From the NCBI RefSeq assembly GCF_000485905.1, contig NC_022664.1:806001-870000 (forward strand): DNA of 64,000 nt. Reading direction: 5' to 3'. This DNA comes from Spiribacter curvatus (lineage in GTDB: Bacteria; Pseudomonadota; Gammaproteobacteria; Nitrococcales; Nitrococcaceae). Both the position numbers and the translations under genes were made by a program. Below the pieces are notes generated by a model. It had not been told where the DNA came from and did no database searches. It saw nothing but the letters and a program-made list of their open reading frames with translations. Positions 9,526-17,995 of this stretch are shown in pieces. How positions within the stretch are numbered: the first letter of the stretch is position 1; every line of letters begins with the position of its first letter.

Positions 9526-10850
9526 CGTCCCGCGAGCGGTCGGCCGATGGCTGTGCTCTCGATACCGAGCTGCTGACGCACCGCCCACCAGAGGCGCAGA
9601 TTCCAGAGCGCGAGTGTGATGGCGGTCGCGGCGGCTGCACCATTGAGTCCGAACAGCGGGATGAGCCCTACGTTGAGACCGATGTTCAGAACAACGGCGA
9701 GGCCGAGGACGCGGACGACCAGCCGCTCATGGCCAGTCATGTTGAGCAGGAACACGACCGACCCCGACCCCGCGTTGAAGATCTGTCCGATCGCGAGAAT
9801 CAGAATGGGGGAGTAGGCCGCGTCATATTCGACGCCGAAAGCCAGGTCGATCACCGGTCTGCCGACGCTGACGAGGCCGATAACCGCGAGCGCTGTGAGC
9901 GCGAGGGTAACCCGCGCCGATGTGGTGACGACCCGTTGCAGCCGATCATGATCGCCCAGCGAATGCAGGCGAGCGAACTGCGGAGCGGCGACCATGTTGA
10001 CTGCATGCAGCCCGAAGGCGAGGAAACCGGCGGTCTGGACGGCAACGCGATAGATGCCTATCTGTGCCTCGTCGACGAACAGCCCCAGTACTACGATGTC
10101 GGTCTGTTGATGCATCAGGAAGGTCCCCGCGACCAGCGCCAGGGGGATCGTGCTCTGCAGCCATTCACGCGGTTCGCGGATCGGTGGCGCGGATCCGAGC
10201 TCGACCGGGCGGACCCGCGCGAGCATCACTCGGCCCGCGACCAGGGCAATGCCAGCGGCGAGGGCATGCAGCGCCATTGCGTGACTGGCCGTAAAGGCAT
10301 CTCCGAGTAGCAGCGCGGCCACCGTGCAGAACGCGAGCGCCAGAGCATAGCGAATCACCAGGTCGGGGAACTGGCCCTGCAGGACATGACGAAGCCCGCG
10401 CAGGGCGGCGCCGGTGAGGTTGCCAAGCACCATGAGCGTGGCCATGACCACACCCGCGGCGAAGGTGGTGAGTTGCTCATCGCTGAAGTGCGGTGCGAAT
10501 ACCGCCAGCGCCAGCCCGGAGAGAATTGTGATGGTCAGTGATAGCGTCAGGGCGAGGCGTGTCGCCCATTGCCAGACCCCCCGGATCCGGCCCCACGCCT
10601 GATGGGCGCGCGCGGCAGCGGTCTCCCGCACAACCAGCATCGGCAAGCCGAGCTCGGCCGGCACGACCAGCAGCCAGACAAGGGCGTAGACGTAGGCGTA
10701 AAGCCCATAGCCGGATGGCCCCAGGCTGCGGGCAAGGACAATCGTTAGAGCGAGCACCAGACCCGCGCTGCTCAGTTTGATCGCCAGACTCCCCAGACTG
10801 CTGGCCACGAGGCCAGAGCGCCGGGGATGCAACAGATCACGTAAAATCAC
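9477..10850 (-). CDS. Polysaccharide flippase (Wzx/MurJ-like MOP family)
   Basis: 457 residues with about 12-14 hydrophobic segments from SLAIKLSSAGLVLALTIVLARSLGPSGYGLYAYVYA onward, the typical start of lipid-linked oligosaccharide flippases. It is predicted to flip undecaprenyl-linked glycan across the inner membrane. Its start codon overlaps the stop of the truncated haemoglobin gene (10847-10850), indicating translational coupling. Its 3' end overlaps the GT4 gene by 49 bp. With the GT4 and sulfotransferases it forms a partial glycan export group; no Wzy or chain-length regulator is adjacent. Confidence 0.87.
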   Translation of the reverse strand: MILRDLLHPRRSGLVASSLGSLAIKLSSAGLVLALTIVLARSLGPSGYGLYAYVYALVWLLVVPAELGLPMLVVRETAAARAHQAWGRIRGVWQWATRLALTLSLTITILSGLALAVFAPHFSDEQLTTFAAGVVMATLMVLGNLTGAALRGLRHVLQGQFPDLVIRYALALAFCTVAALLLGDAFTASHAMALHALAAGIALVAGRVMLARVRPVELGSAPPIREPREWLQSTIPLALVAGTFLMHQQTDIVVLGLFVDEAQIGIYRVAVQTAGFLAFGLHAVNMVAAPQFARLHSLGDHDRLQRVVTTSARVTLALTALAVIGLVSVGRPVIDLAFGVEYDAAYSPILILAIGQIFNAGSGSVVFLLNMTGHERLVVRVLGLAVVLNIGLNVGLIPLFGLNGAAAATAITLALWNLRLWWAVRQQLGIESTAIGRPLAGRQVAADDAGGMPTSRR

Positions 10851-11239
10851 GGTACGGGGCTGGTTGTTGACCGGGTCAACCAGCGCTCGAGATTGGCGAG
10901 GATACGGTCGGCCAATACATGGGCGCGATCGGTCATCGGTCCCTGAAAGTGCGCATCCAGCGTCTGGTGAAAGTGTTGGCCCCAGCGCTCGAAGTGCTCA
11001 TGGCGCAAGGGGCCTTTGGCGTGTACCGCTGCATGCCGGGCCACCATGTGCCGGGTGTAGCCACCCTGTTCACCGAGCAGCATCTTGCGCCAGTAGGCCT
11101 CGATCGTCGGCAGGTGATCTTCGATGCGGATCTGCGCGGTCTCCATGAAAACCGGACGCATCAGCGGGTCGTTGAGTAGACGCTCGTAGAAGGCGTTTAC
11201 GAGTGTGTGGATGGCTTGTGGGCTGTCCAGGTCGGTCAT
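10847..11239 (-). CDS. Group III truncated haemoglobin
   Basis: 130 residues. The pattern IHTLVNAFYERLLNDPLMRPVF at the N-terminus, then IEAYWRKMLLGEQGGYTRHMVARHAAVH and FERWGQHFHQTLDAHF, is that of group III 2-on-2 globins. The proximal haem histidine is probably in RHAAVH. Likely roles are oxygen, NO or peroxide chemistry; members are often mislabelled as TatC-like. It is the first gene of a two-gene unit with the flippase (4-bp overlap), an unusual partner. Confidence 0.87.
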   Translation of the reverse strand: MTDLDSPQAIHTLVNAFYERLLNDPLMRPVFMETAQIRIEDHLPTIEAYWRKMLLGEQGGYTRHMVARHAAVHAKGPLRHEHFERWGQHFHQTLDAHFQGPMTDRAHVLADRILANLERWLTRSTTSPVP

Positions 11240-11271
11240 AGCGTGCTGCAGGCATCAACGTCGTTCAACAA

Positions 11272-11520
11272 TCAGTCCATTGATATTATGCAGCACTTAC
11301 TGATGCGAGTGCGCTGAATCTGATCGCTCAGGTACGGTCCACGTCTGACTCGCCTTCCTGGCGCCTTCGTCAGTATGATGATGAAAACTTCACAAGAGAC
11401 GATCAGAGCCGTGATCTTTTCACTGCCCCCCAGCCCCTGCACCGCGAATGTCGCCAGGACGCCCAGCACTGCGATCACGAAAACAATCTCGATGAGCGTA
11501 AAGCCACGCTGCGCTGGCAT
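11272..11520 (-). CDS. Stunted type IV prepilin-like protein
   Basis: 82 residues: MPAQRGFTLIEIVFVIAVLGVLATFAVQGL is a complete prepilin leader, G/F cleavage site, Glu5 and hydrophobic helix. The remainder (SEKITALIVSCEVFIIILTKAPGRRV...) does not resemble a pilin globular domain, and the protein is far shorter than minor pilins (150-200). Its ATG shares one base with the mshG stop (TAATG), so it is coupled to the MSHA operon. It occupies the position where mshF or minor pilins would follow mshG. It is either a decayed minor pilin or a tiny helix-only pilin; I favour decay. Confidence 0.6.
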   Translation of the reverse strand: MPAQRGFTLIEIVFVIAVLGVLATFAVQGLGGSEKITALIVSCEVFIIILTKAPGRRVRRGPYLSDQIQRTRISKCCIISMD

Positions 11521-12749
11521 TAGAAAGCCGAGCTCATCTGCCAGATCGGCATGAAAATACCCGCCGCCAGTACGAGCACCAGCAGGCCGATGAATCCGAT
11601 CATGATGGGTTCGATGTAGGAGGGCAGGCGTTTCAGATCCTCATCCACTTCGCGTTCGTAGAAGTCGGCCACCTGATCCATGAGATCGGCAAGCTGGCCG
11701 GTCTCCTCACCGACGGCAAGCATCTGCAGCACCATCGGGGTGAATAAGTCGCTGCGCTTGCACACGCTATGCAGGCTCTCGCCACGCTCGATGCCGCTGC
11801 GCAGACCGCGGATACCCTGGCTGATATAGCGGTTGTCGGTGGCATCCGCCACGGTATCGATCGCGGTGAGCAGGGGCACGCCCGCGCGCAGGGCCATCGC
11901 GAAGGTGCGGGTGAACCGCGCGAGCAGCGCCCGGCGCATGACCCCACCGGCGATGGGGATGTTGAGCTTGAAGCGATCCCACTGCAGACGGCCTCTACCC
12001 CCTCGCAGATAGTAGCGCAGCAGGAGGATGCCGCCGGCCGTCAGTGCCAGCATGAGAATGCCGTAGCGTTGGGTGAATCCAGAGGTGGCAAGCAATGCGC
12101 GGGTGGCAAGCGGCAGCTCGGTGTCGAGGTTCTCGAAAAGATCCGCGAAGGTTGGGATGACGAAGATGTTGACAACGATGAAGGCGCCAAGAATCGCGAT
12201 AAGCACGAACATGGGATAGCGCAGGGCGGACTTGATGCGCTCGCGGGTGACGCGCTCCTGTTCGAGATTGTCCGCCATCTGCGTGAGGGCGTTCTCGAGC
12301 TGACCGGACTGTTCACCGACACGCATCATGTGAATGAATAGCGGCGGGAAGACGTCGCGATGCTGGTTCATGCTCTCGGCAAGGGCGCTGCCGCCCCCGA
12401 GGTTGTTGGCAATGCTGAGCAGTGCCTCTTTCAGGCGCTCCTGCTGGGCGTTCTCGGCAAGCCCACGGATCGCCCGGATGACGGGCACACCGGCATGCAG
12501 CAGAGAGCGGAAGTGCCGGGCGAAAATAATGAGGTCATTGAGCGGAATGGGGCGTTTGAGATACCGCCCGATCAGCTGGCCGACATCCATGCTGGCGCTG
12601 AACTTCTCGTGACCGGCCTGCTCCAGTGACAGCGGCGTCGCGCCGAGGTCGAGCACATAGGCGGCGGCGCGGCGCTGATCCTCGGCGTCGACCTCGCCCT
12701 GGATGAGCTGGCCCTCACTGGTGCGGGCACGGTAGTTATAGCGCGGCAT
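11520..12749 (-). CDS. mshG: MSHA pilus inner-membrane platform protein (GspF/PilC family)
   Basis: 409 residues. The N-terminal MPRYNYRARTSEGQLIQGEVDAED is the characteristic start. It is followed by two repeated GspF domains with HFRSLLHAGVPVIRAIRGLAENAQQ (about 86-106) and FTRTFAMALRAGVPLLTAIDTVADAT (about 271-296), each ending in membrane segments (about 170, 220 and 380-400). It forms the rotor under the pilus that is turned by the MshE ATPase. It begins 3 bp after mshE. Confidence 0.93.
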   Translation of the reverse strand: MPRYNYRARTSEGQLIQGEVDAEDQRRAAAYVLDLGATPLSLEQAGHEKFSASMDVGQLIGRYLKRPIPLNDLIIFARHFRSLLHAGVPVIRAIRGLAENAQQERLKEALLSIANNLGGGSALAESMNQHRDVFPPLFIHMMRVGEQSGQLENALTQMADNLEQERVTRERIKSALRYPMFVLIAILGAFIVVNIFVIPTFADLFENLDTELPLATRALLATSGFTQRYGILMLALTAGGILLLRYYLRGGRGRLQWDRFKLNIPIAGGVMRRALLARFTRTFAMALRAGVPLLTAIDTVADATDNRYISQGIRGLRSGIERGESLHSVCKRSDLFTPMVLQMLAVGEETGQLADLMDQVADFYEREVDEDLKRLPSYIEPIMIGFIGLLVLVLAAGIFMPIWQMSSAF

Positions 12750-12751
12750 GG

Positions 12752-14476
12752 TTACTGATCCCTGCCGATGATCTCGCCGAGAACGCGGACCACTTCAGCG
12801 ACATTGGTGTAGCCCTCGTCGATGAGCCGAAGCGCGGTAGTGCCGAGGGAAACATAATCCGGTGCCTCGTGGGCAAGCCGGGCGAATGTCGAGAAATCAC
12901 TCTGTCGCAGGGCACGGCGCATGGCCTCGTCGATTTCGACGAGCTCGAACATCCCGATCCGGCCACTGTAGCCCGACTGATCGCAGATCTGACAGCCCTC
13001 GCCCACCTGGATCGTCGGGCTGGCCGGATCCTCATGGCCGGCGCGGGTCAGCCAGGCGATTTCCTCATCGTCAGGGGCGCGCCCTTTCGCGCACTGCGGA
13101 CAGACCCGGCGAAGCAGTCGCTGAGCGATGACGCCGCGCAGCGCGGCGGCGAGCATGAACGGCTCGACGCCCATATCGAGCAGGCGGTTGGCCGTGGAAA
13201 CGGCGTCGTTTGTATGCAGCGTCGAGAGCACGCGGTGGCCGGTGATCGCCGCCCGCATTGCGATCTCGGCGGTTTCGGCATCGCGGATCTCACCGACCAT
13301 GACGATATCCGGATCCTGGCGCAGGGCGGTCCGCAGGACCCGGGCAAAGTCGAGCCCGATCTGTTCGTGGACCTGCACCTGTGTGACCCGGGGCAGGGCA
13401 TACTCCACCGGGTCCTCGACGGTGATGATCTTCACCTCTGGGGTGTTCATCTCGCTGAGGGCGCCGTAGAGCGTCGTTGACTTGCCCGACCCGGTCGGCC
13501 CAGTCACGAGGATCAGACCATTGGGGATGTTCATCAGCTGGCGGAAGCGCTTGAGCAGCGCCGGCGCCATGCCGGTCTGCTCGAGCGAGGAGACGACGGC
13601 GCTTTGATCGAGCAGCCGCATCACAACGCTCTCGCCATACTGCTGGGGCAGGGTGGACAGGCGCACGTCGATCCGTCGGCCCTGTACCCGCGACTGGAAG
13701 CGGCCGTCCTGGGGGAGACGGCGCTCAGTAATGTTGAGGCCACTCATGAGCTTTAACAGCGAGACCAGCGCATTCTGCATGTTGCCCTGACGCACCAGGC
13801 GCTCGTGCAGGATCCCGTCCTTGCGGGTGCGGATGCGGAGCTGTCTCTCTTCGGGCTCGATGTGGATGTCGGAGGCGCCGCGCTGCACCGCGTCCTCCAT
13901 GAGCGTTTTCAGTAGCCGCACCGCCGGCGAGCTTGCGCGCCCGGCGCCGACGTTGAGGTTGGTGAGGTCGATTTCATCAGTGCTGGCGAGCTCTTCGGTG
14001 ATCTCGTCAGCGATGCTCTCAAGCTCGTCGGTACGGCCGTAGACGACGTTGATGGTGTCGATGATGTCCTGCCGGCCGGCAAGGCGGAACTCGACCGGTT
14101 TAGGCAGGATCCGCTCGACTTCGTCCATGGCCATGACATCGCCGGGGTCATCCGTGGCGACCACGAACTGATCGTCGCTCTCCTCGAGGATGATGGCACC
14201 GAAGCGCCGGGCGGCATCCTCTGGCAGCTGTTTGGCGGTCTCGTTATCCACCCAGTACTGGTTGGGGTCGGCGACACGGATGCCGTAGTGCTCGGCGAGG
14301 ACTTTGTTGAGCTCGCGCTCGCTCATGCGCCCGGTCTGGACCAGTGCCTCACCCAGGGCAAGGCCGGAGCGCTTCTGCTCGTCGAGCGCGACCTTGAGAT
14401 CCGCCTCGGTGATCAGCCCGCGAGCGATCAGCTGGTCGCCCAGCCGCTGCGGTGGGGCGGGCCGTTCAGCCGCCAC
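12752..14476 (-). CDS. mshE: MSHA pilus extension ATPase with MshEN c-di-GMP domain
   Basis: 574 residues. Near the N-terminus RLGDQLIARGLITEADLKVA is followed by LALGEALVQTGRMSERELNK, the two-part MshEN motif known to bind cyclic di-GMP in Vibrio MshE. The GspE ATPase core follows with Walker A GPTGSGKSTTLYGAL, Asp box, Walker B QDPDIVMVGEIRDAETAEIA and HVLSTLHTNDA. A tetracysteine zinc site (CPQC...CQIC) lies near the end. It powers pilus extension at the cytoplasmic face. GTG start; 5 bp after the TPR gene and 2 bp before mshG. Confidence 0.95.
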   Translation of the reverse strand: MAAERPAPPQRLGDQLIARGLITEADLKVALDEQKRSGLALGEALVQTGRMSERELNKVLAEHYGIRVADPNQYWVDNETAKQLPEDAARRFGAIILEESDDQFVVATDDPGDVMAMDEVERILPKPVEFRLAGRQDIIDTINVVYGRTDELESIADEITEELASTDEIDLTNLNVGAGRASSPAVRLLKTLMEDAVQRGASDIHIEPEERQLRIRTRKDGILHERLVRQGNMQNALVSLLKLMSGLNITERRLPQDGRFQSRVQGRRIDVRLSTLPQQYGESVVMRLLDQSAVVSSLEQTGMAPALLKRFRQLMNIPNGLILVTGPTGSGKSTTLYGALSEMNTPEVKIITVEDPVEYALPRVTQVQVHEQIGLDFARVLRTALRQDPDIVMVGEIRDAETAEIAMRAAITGHRVLSTLHTNDAVSTANRLLDMGVEPFMLAAALRGVIAQRLLRRVCPQCAKGRAPDDEEIAWLTRAGHEDPASPTIQVGEGCQICDQSGYSGRIGMFELVEIDEAMRRALRQSDFSTFARLAHEAPDYVSLGTTALRLIDEGYTNVAEVVRVLGEIIGRDQ

Positions 14477-14481
14477 GATGA

Positions 14482-15201
14482 TCAGTCCGCATACGGCACC
14501 TCACCGTCACGGAGCGCTTTGCGACGGTTCCGGGCATAGGTCCGGACGCTCTCATCGAGATCGTCATGCTCGAGCAGCGCCGCCCAGGCCTGATCGGCGC
14601 TGTCGAGCGCACCCCGCCGGTCCTGGGTAATGGCCTCGCCGAGGATCCACTCAGCCGCGGCCGGCTCGGCGCGCCGCAATTGCGCATAGACGCTCGCGGC
14701 TTCGTCGTACTGACCCGTTCGCCGGTACAGATCGGCGAGGTGCGAGCGCAGGTGGGTCTCGTTGGAATCGGCGGGCGGGCGGATCGCCTCCAGCGCCTCG
14801 ATGGCGGTCTCGGCGTCGTCATTGTCGCGGGCGATCCGGGCGAGCATCCGCGCGGTGGCCAGATCATCGGGAATGATATCCAGCCCCTGCGCAAGGACGT
14901 CCTGGGCGCGCTGCGGCCGGCCCGTGACGACAAGGATGCGGGCATAGCCGCGGCGTGCGCTCATCAAGTCCCGATCGAGCGACAGTGACTCGCGAAAGCG
15001 CCTGGCGGCCGTGGATAGATCACCCTCGTCGAGGGCACGCTGCCCCTTATGGTAGAGATCGAGGGCCCGTTCGCCGGTGGAAATATCCGGGGGTGATCGC
15101 TCCATGCCGTCGTTCTGGGCCAGAACGGCGGGCGTGCCCGCCATTGCCGCCATTGCCGCCGTTGCGAGGAGGGGGATGAATGCCCACTGTCGGATCGTCA
15201 T
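14482..15201 (-). CDS. TPR protein of the MSHA operon (MshN-like)
   Basis: 239 residues with an N-terminal signal or anchor segment (WAFIPLLATAAMAAMAGTPAVLA) and then about four tetratricopeptide repeats, for example ALDLYHKGQRALDEGDLSTAARRFRESLSLDRDLMSARRGYARIL. Position between secretin and ATPase matches mshN, usually a periplasmic or membrane TPR protein helping secretin assembly. It overlaps mshL by 4 bp. No mshM-type AAA ATPase gene is present between them, unlike the Vibrio operon. Confidence 0.8.
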   Translation of the reverse strand: MTIRQWAFIPLLATAAMAAMAGTPAVLAQNDGMERSPPDISTGERALDLYHKGQRALDEGDLSTAARRFRESLSLDRDLMSARRGYARILVVTGRPQRAQDVLAQGLDIIPDDLATARMLARIARDNDDAETAIEALEAIRPPADSNETHLRSHLADLYRRTGQYDEAASVYAQLRRAEPAAAEWILGEAITQDRRGALDSADQAWAALLEHDDLDESVRTYARNRRKALRDGEVPYAD

Positions 15202-16856
15202 AGCATCTGCTCAAGTTGCCGATCGAGGGTCTGGGCCCAGGTGTCTTCATCCACAACCGTCGGTCGCAACAGAATCACCAGCTCGACTTTCTCGGAGGAC
15301 TGTTGCTGGCGGCTGAACAGCGGTTTGAGCGGGGGGATGGCACCCAGCACGGGGACCGCGGAATCCGTGCTCTGCTCGCGCTGCTCCATGAGCCCGCCGA
15401 TCACGATCAGGTCACTGTCACGGGCGCGGACGATGGAATCGGACTGGCGGACATCACTGCTGGCGAGCTGGAATTCGATCTCCCCGTCATTGGTGGTCTG
15501 CACGGTCCGCGGGATCTCGGTGACATTGGAAACGGATGGCTGGACATGCAGTGTGACGTAACCGTCGGCATCGATATTGGGGGTTACATCGAGCGAAATC
15601 CCCGAGAAAAAGGACCGGAACTCCGGGTTGATCTCGGTCTGGGCGTTGCCATCGGTAATGGTGGTATCCAATTCGACGCCGGTCTGGAAGAAGCTGTCGG
15701 TCCCCACCTTGATCAATGCCTTTTGATTGTTGAGCGTCGAGACCCGCGGGGAGGAGAGCACCATGACGTCGCCCTGCTGGTCGAGGGCGCTGATGGTGGC
15801 GTCGAACGAGGTACCGCGCACGATGCCGAGATCGAAAAGGCCCGTGTTTGCGTCGGTGCCGCTTGGCGTCAGATCGACGCTCGTCTCGCGGCCGGCGGTG
15901 CTGCCGACATAACGCCAGTCAATCCCCGCCTCGAACTCATCGTTCAGGCTTACCTCGACGATCCGTGCCTCGAGGATGACCTGGCGGTTGATGGTGGCCT
16001 GCAGGCCGCTGATGAAGGTCTCGACCTGATCGAGCACGGCGGGTGTCGCCCGCACAACCACCGCGCCCGCCTCGGGGCTTGTGACCACGCGGGCGGCATC
16101 ACCGGTGTCGGCATCACTGGTCTCGGCGTCATCTTCCGTATCGGTCGCGGTTTCGTCTTCCGCGGTGGCGTTGTCCCCGCTGGCTTGCTGGCCGGCGATA
16201 ATCTCCTCAATGGCGGACTCGATGTCCTGCCAGAGCTGCGAGTCGGAGCGCGTGGTCAGGCTGCTGCCACTGATTTCGTCATTGGCGTCTGCCTGGTCTT
16301 CCTCTTCCGAGGAGCTGATTTCACCCCCGGAGATGCTGGTCCCCGAGACCCCCTCGCGCTCGACGTTGATGTAATTGAGACTGAATACGCGTGTTTCGAG
16401 TGCCGAGGGCAGGATCAGGAACGAGCCCTCCATCCTTCGGTAGTGATAGCCATACCCCTCGCGCAGGATCTCCATGACCTCGGGCACGGAGACGTCGCTG
16501 AGCTGGAGCGAGATCTGACCGGTGACTTCCGGGTGCACTACGACGTTATAGGGGGAGTCCTCAACCAGCCCGTGATAGAAGTTGGGTACCGAGACCGCAT
16601 CGGCTCTGATATCAAATCGTGGTTCTGTCACCGGCGATTCCGCGGTCGCCGCGAGTGGCCTGGGCTGGAGCATTGCCTCGGCGGCGGAGGGCAGCGGTGG
16701 GGCGGCATCGCCGATCATCTCAAACGCCGGATCGGCGAGCGTCATTGCCTGCGTCACCGCGGCACTGCGCTCTGCCTCGGTCATACCGCCCTGATAGGCG
16801 CATCCGCTGAGAAACAGCGCGAGCAGGCAGTAACTGAGGGCGGATCTGTAAGCCAT
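15198..16856 (-). CDS. mshL: MSHA outer-membrane secretin (lipoprotein)
   Basis: 552 residues. The N-terminus MAYRSALSYCLLALFLSGCAYQGG contains a lipobox (LSGC). Then comes an STN/N0-like domain (VSVPNFYHGLVEDSPYNVVVHPEVTGQISLQLSDVSVPEVMEIL), an N1 domain, and a C-terminal secretin barrel with SSPRVSTLNNQKALIKVG (about 375) and VPVLGAIPPLKPLFSRQQQ (about 510). It forms the pilus exit pore. Two highly acidic, Ser/Asp/Glu-rich linkers (about 175-245) interrupt the periplasmic part, in keeping with a halophile. It overlaps the downstream TPR gene by 4 bp. Confidence 0.93.
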   Translation of the reverse strand: MAYRSALSYCLLALFLSGCAYQGGMTEAERSAAVTQAMTLADPAFEMIGDAAPPLPSAAEAMLQPRPLAATAESPVTEPRFDIRADAVSVPNFYHGLVEDSPYNVVVHPEVTGQISLQLSDVSVPEVMEILREGYGYHYRRMEGSFLILPSALETRVFSLNYINVEREGVSGTSISGGEISSSEEEDQADANDEISGSSLTTRSDSQLWQDIESAIEEIIAGQQASGDNATAEDETATDTEDDAETSDADTGDAARVVTSPEAGAVVVRATPAVLDQVETFISGLQATINRQVILEARIVEVSLNDEFEAGIDWRYVGSTAGRETSVDLTPSGTDANTGLFDLGIVRGTSFDATISALDQQGDVMVLSSPRVSTLNNQKALIKVGTDSFFQTGVELDTTITDGNAQTEINPEFRSFFSGISLDVTPNIDADGYVTLHVQPSVSNVTEIPRTVQTTNDGEIEFQLASSDVRQSDSIVRARDSDLIVIGGLMEQREQSTDSAVPVLGAIPPLKPLFSRQQQSSEKVELVILLRPTVVDEDTWAQTLDRQLEQML

Positions 16857-16863
16857 TGTTCTT

Positions 16864-17313
16864 TTATTCCTTTATCCGGCGATCCGGGGTTTCCCGGGTA
16901 ATATCGCCGCCGGTGATTGACCGCGTCCCGGTCCCCGACTCATTGGTGATCTCGACACTCGAGCGCCCGATCCGCTCGATCACCCCCGCCTCGGTCTCCG
17001 CGTCCGCTGTGACAACCCGACCACCGATCACGGCGCGCCGTCGCCACTGTCCGTGAATGGCCTCCTCCACGATCAACGTCAGTTCAGTGGGCGAGGGCGG
17101 CGGTGCCTGCGTCTCGTCGGCTGAAGGACCGGCGTTCTCAGAGGCGGCTTCGTCGATCTGCCGCTCGGCCTGCCGGATGGCCTCCTGCAGGACCGCGGGT
17201 GGCGCTGTCGGATCGAGCGCTGTCTGTTGCGCGGCGACCGGCGCGGCCATCACGGCGATCAATACCGCCAGTCGGGTTGTGCCGGCGCCGTTAGTCGACT
17301 TGGGCCGCTGCAT
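16864..17313 (-). CDS. MshK-like pilus biogenesis protein
   Basis: About 149 residues from the ATG at 17313. N-terminal signal-like segment (TRLAVLIAVMAAPVAAQQ), then the DPTAPP motif typical of MshK/PilP-type proteins, a Ser/Pro/Asp-rich linker, and a small beta domain RRAVIGGRVVTADAETEAGVIERIGRSSVEI resembling the 'ING..V..G......V..I' pattern of MshK. Periplasmic partner of the secretin or alignment complex. It overlaps mshJ by about 23 bp and ends 7 bp before mshL. Assignment rests on position and this weak motif. Confidence 0.65.
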   Translation of the reverse strand: MQRPKSTNGAGTTRLAVLIAVMAAPVAAQQTALDPTAPPAVLQEAIRQAERQIDEAASENAGPSADETQAPPPSPTELTLIVEEAIHGQWRRRAVIGGRVVTADAETEAGVIERIGRSSVEITNESGTGTRSITGGDITRETPDRRIKE

Positions 17314-17995
17314 AAATATCAAACCTCAGGGTGACGCGCGCCATGGGATGGTCGCTCACCTCGTAGTCCATCGATCGCCACACCAACGGTACAGTCAATG
17401 CCTCCAGTCGCGCCAGCAGCGCCACTGTCTGCGCGTAATCCGCCTCGACGGTCAGGCGCATACGGCGATGATCAATGGCGACGTTGGTGGTGCGGTCATC
17501 CGATCCCACGGCGATACCCGCACCGGGCTGGCGGTCAAAGCCGATGATACGCGGAGCCGGCTCGCTCTTGATGGCTGAACCGATGCGATCGATCGCCTCC
17601 TCGGCTGGCATCAGGGTGATGAATGCAAGATCACGGCGCGATTCACCGGCTCTGATCGCCTCGATCTGTGATTCGAGCGATGCGATGCGCTCGCGCACGG
17701 TCTGATCGGGATCCTCAACGTCTTCGGTCTGCTCTTCCAGCGCCGCGATCGTGGAGCGCAGCCCGTCCATCTGTGACTCGAGCGTCTCCTGTTCGCTCTG
17801 CAGGCTGGTGAGACGGCTTGACTGTGGGGACAACAGGGCCATCTGCCAGATGAGCGCAACCGCCATGAACCCACCGGCGAAGACCATCACCCGCTCGCGC
17901 GGGCTCCGTCCCGCCAGCCAGTCCTCCGCACCCGCGGCCATCTGCTGGAGCGCGCCGAGCCGCTGTTTCCAGCGTGTGCGCAGGCCGTTACTCAT
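17291..17995 (-). CDS. mshJ: MshJ / PilO-like alignment-complex protein
   Basis: 234 residues. One membrane helix (RVMFAGGFMAVALIWQMALL, about 35-54) is followed by a coiled coil (LTSLQSEQETLESQMDGLRSTIAALEEQ) and a PilO-type ferredoxin-like domain (MRLTVEADYAQTVALLARLEALTVPLVWRSMDYEVSDHPMARVTLRFDIYA). It works with the PilM/PilN-like partner encoded just upstream (8-bp overlap) to connect the cytoplasmic ATPase with the secretin. Confidence 0.8.
   Translation of the reverse strand: MSNGLRTRWKQRLGALQQMAAGAEDWLAGRSPRERVMVFAGGFMAVALIWQMALLSPQSSRLTSLQSEQETLESQMDGLRSTIAALEEQTEDVEDPDQTVRERIASLESQIEAIRAGESRRDLAFITLMPAEEAIDRIGSAIKSEPAPRIIGFDRQPGAGIAVGSDDRTTNVAIDHRRMRLTVEADYAQTVALLARLEALTVPLVWRSMDYEVSDHPMARVTLRFDIYAAAQVD

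Noticed and set aside
15216-16901. A 561-codon plus-strand frame antisense to the secretin gene
   Set aside because: High GC lowers stop frequency in the shadow frame; the minus-strand secretin is unmistakable and this frame has no recognisable domain.
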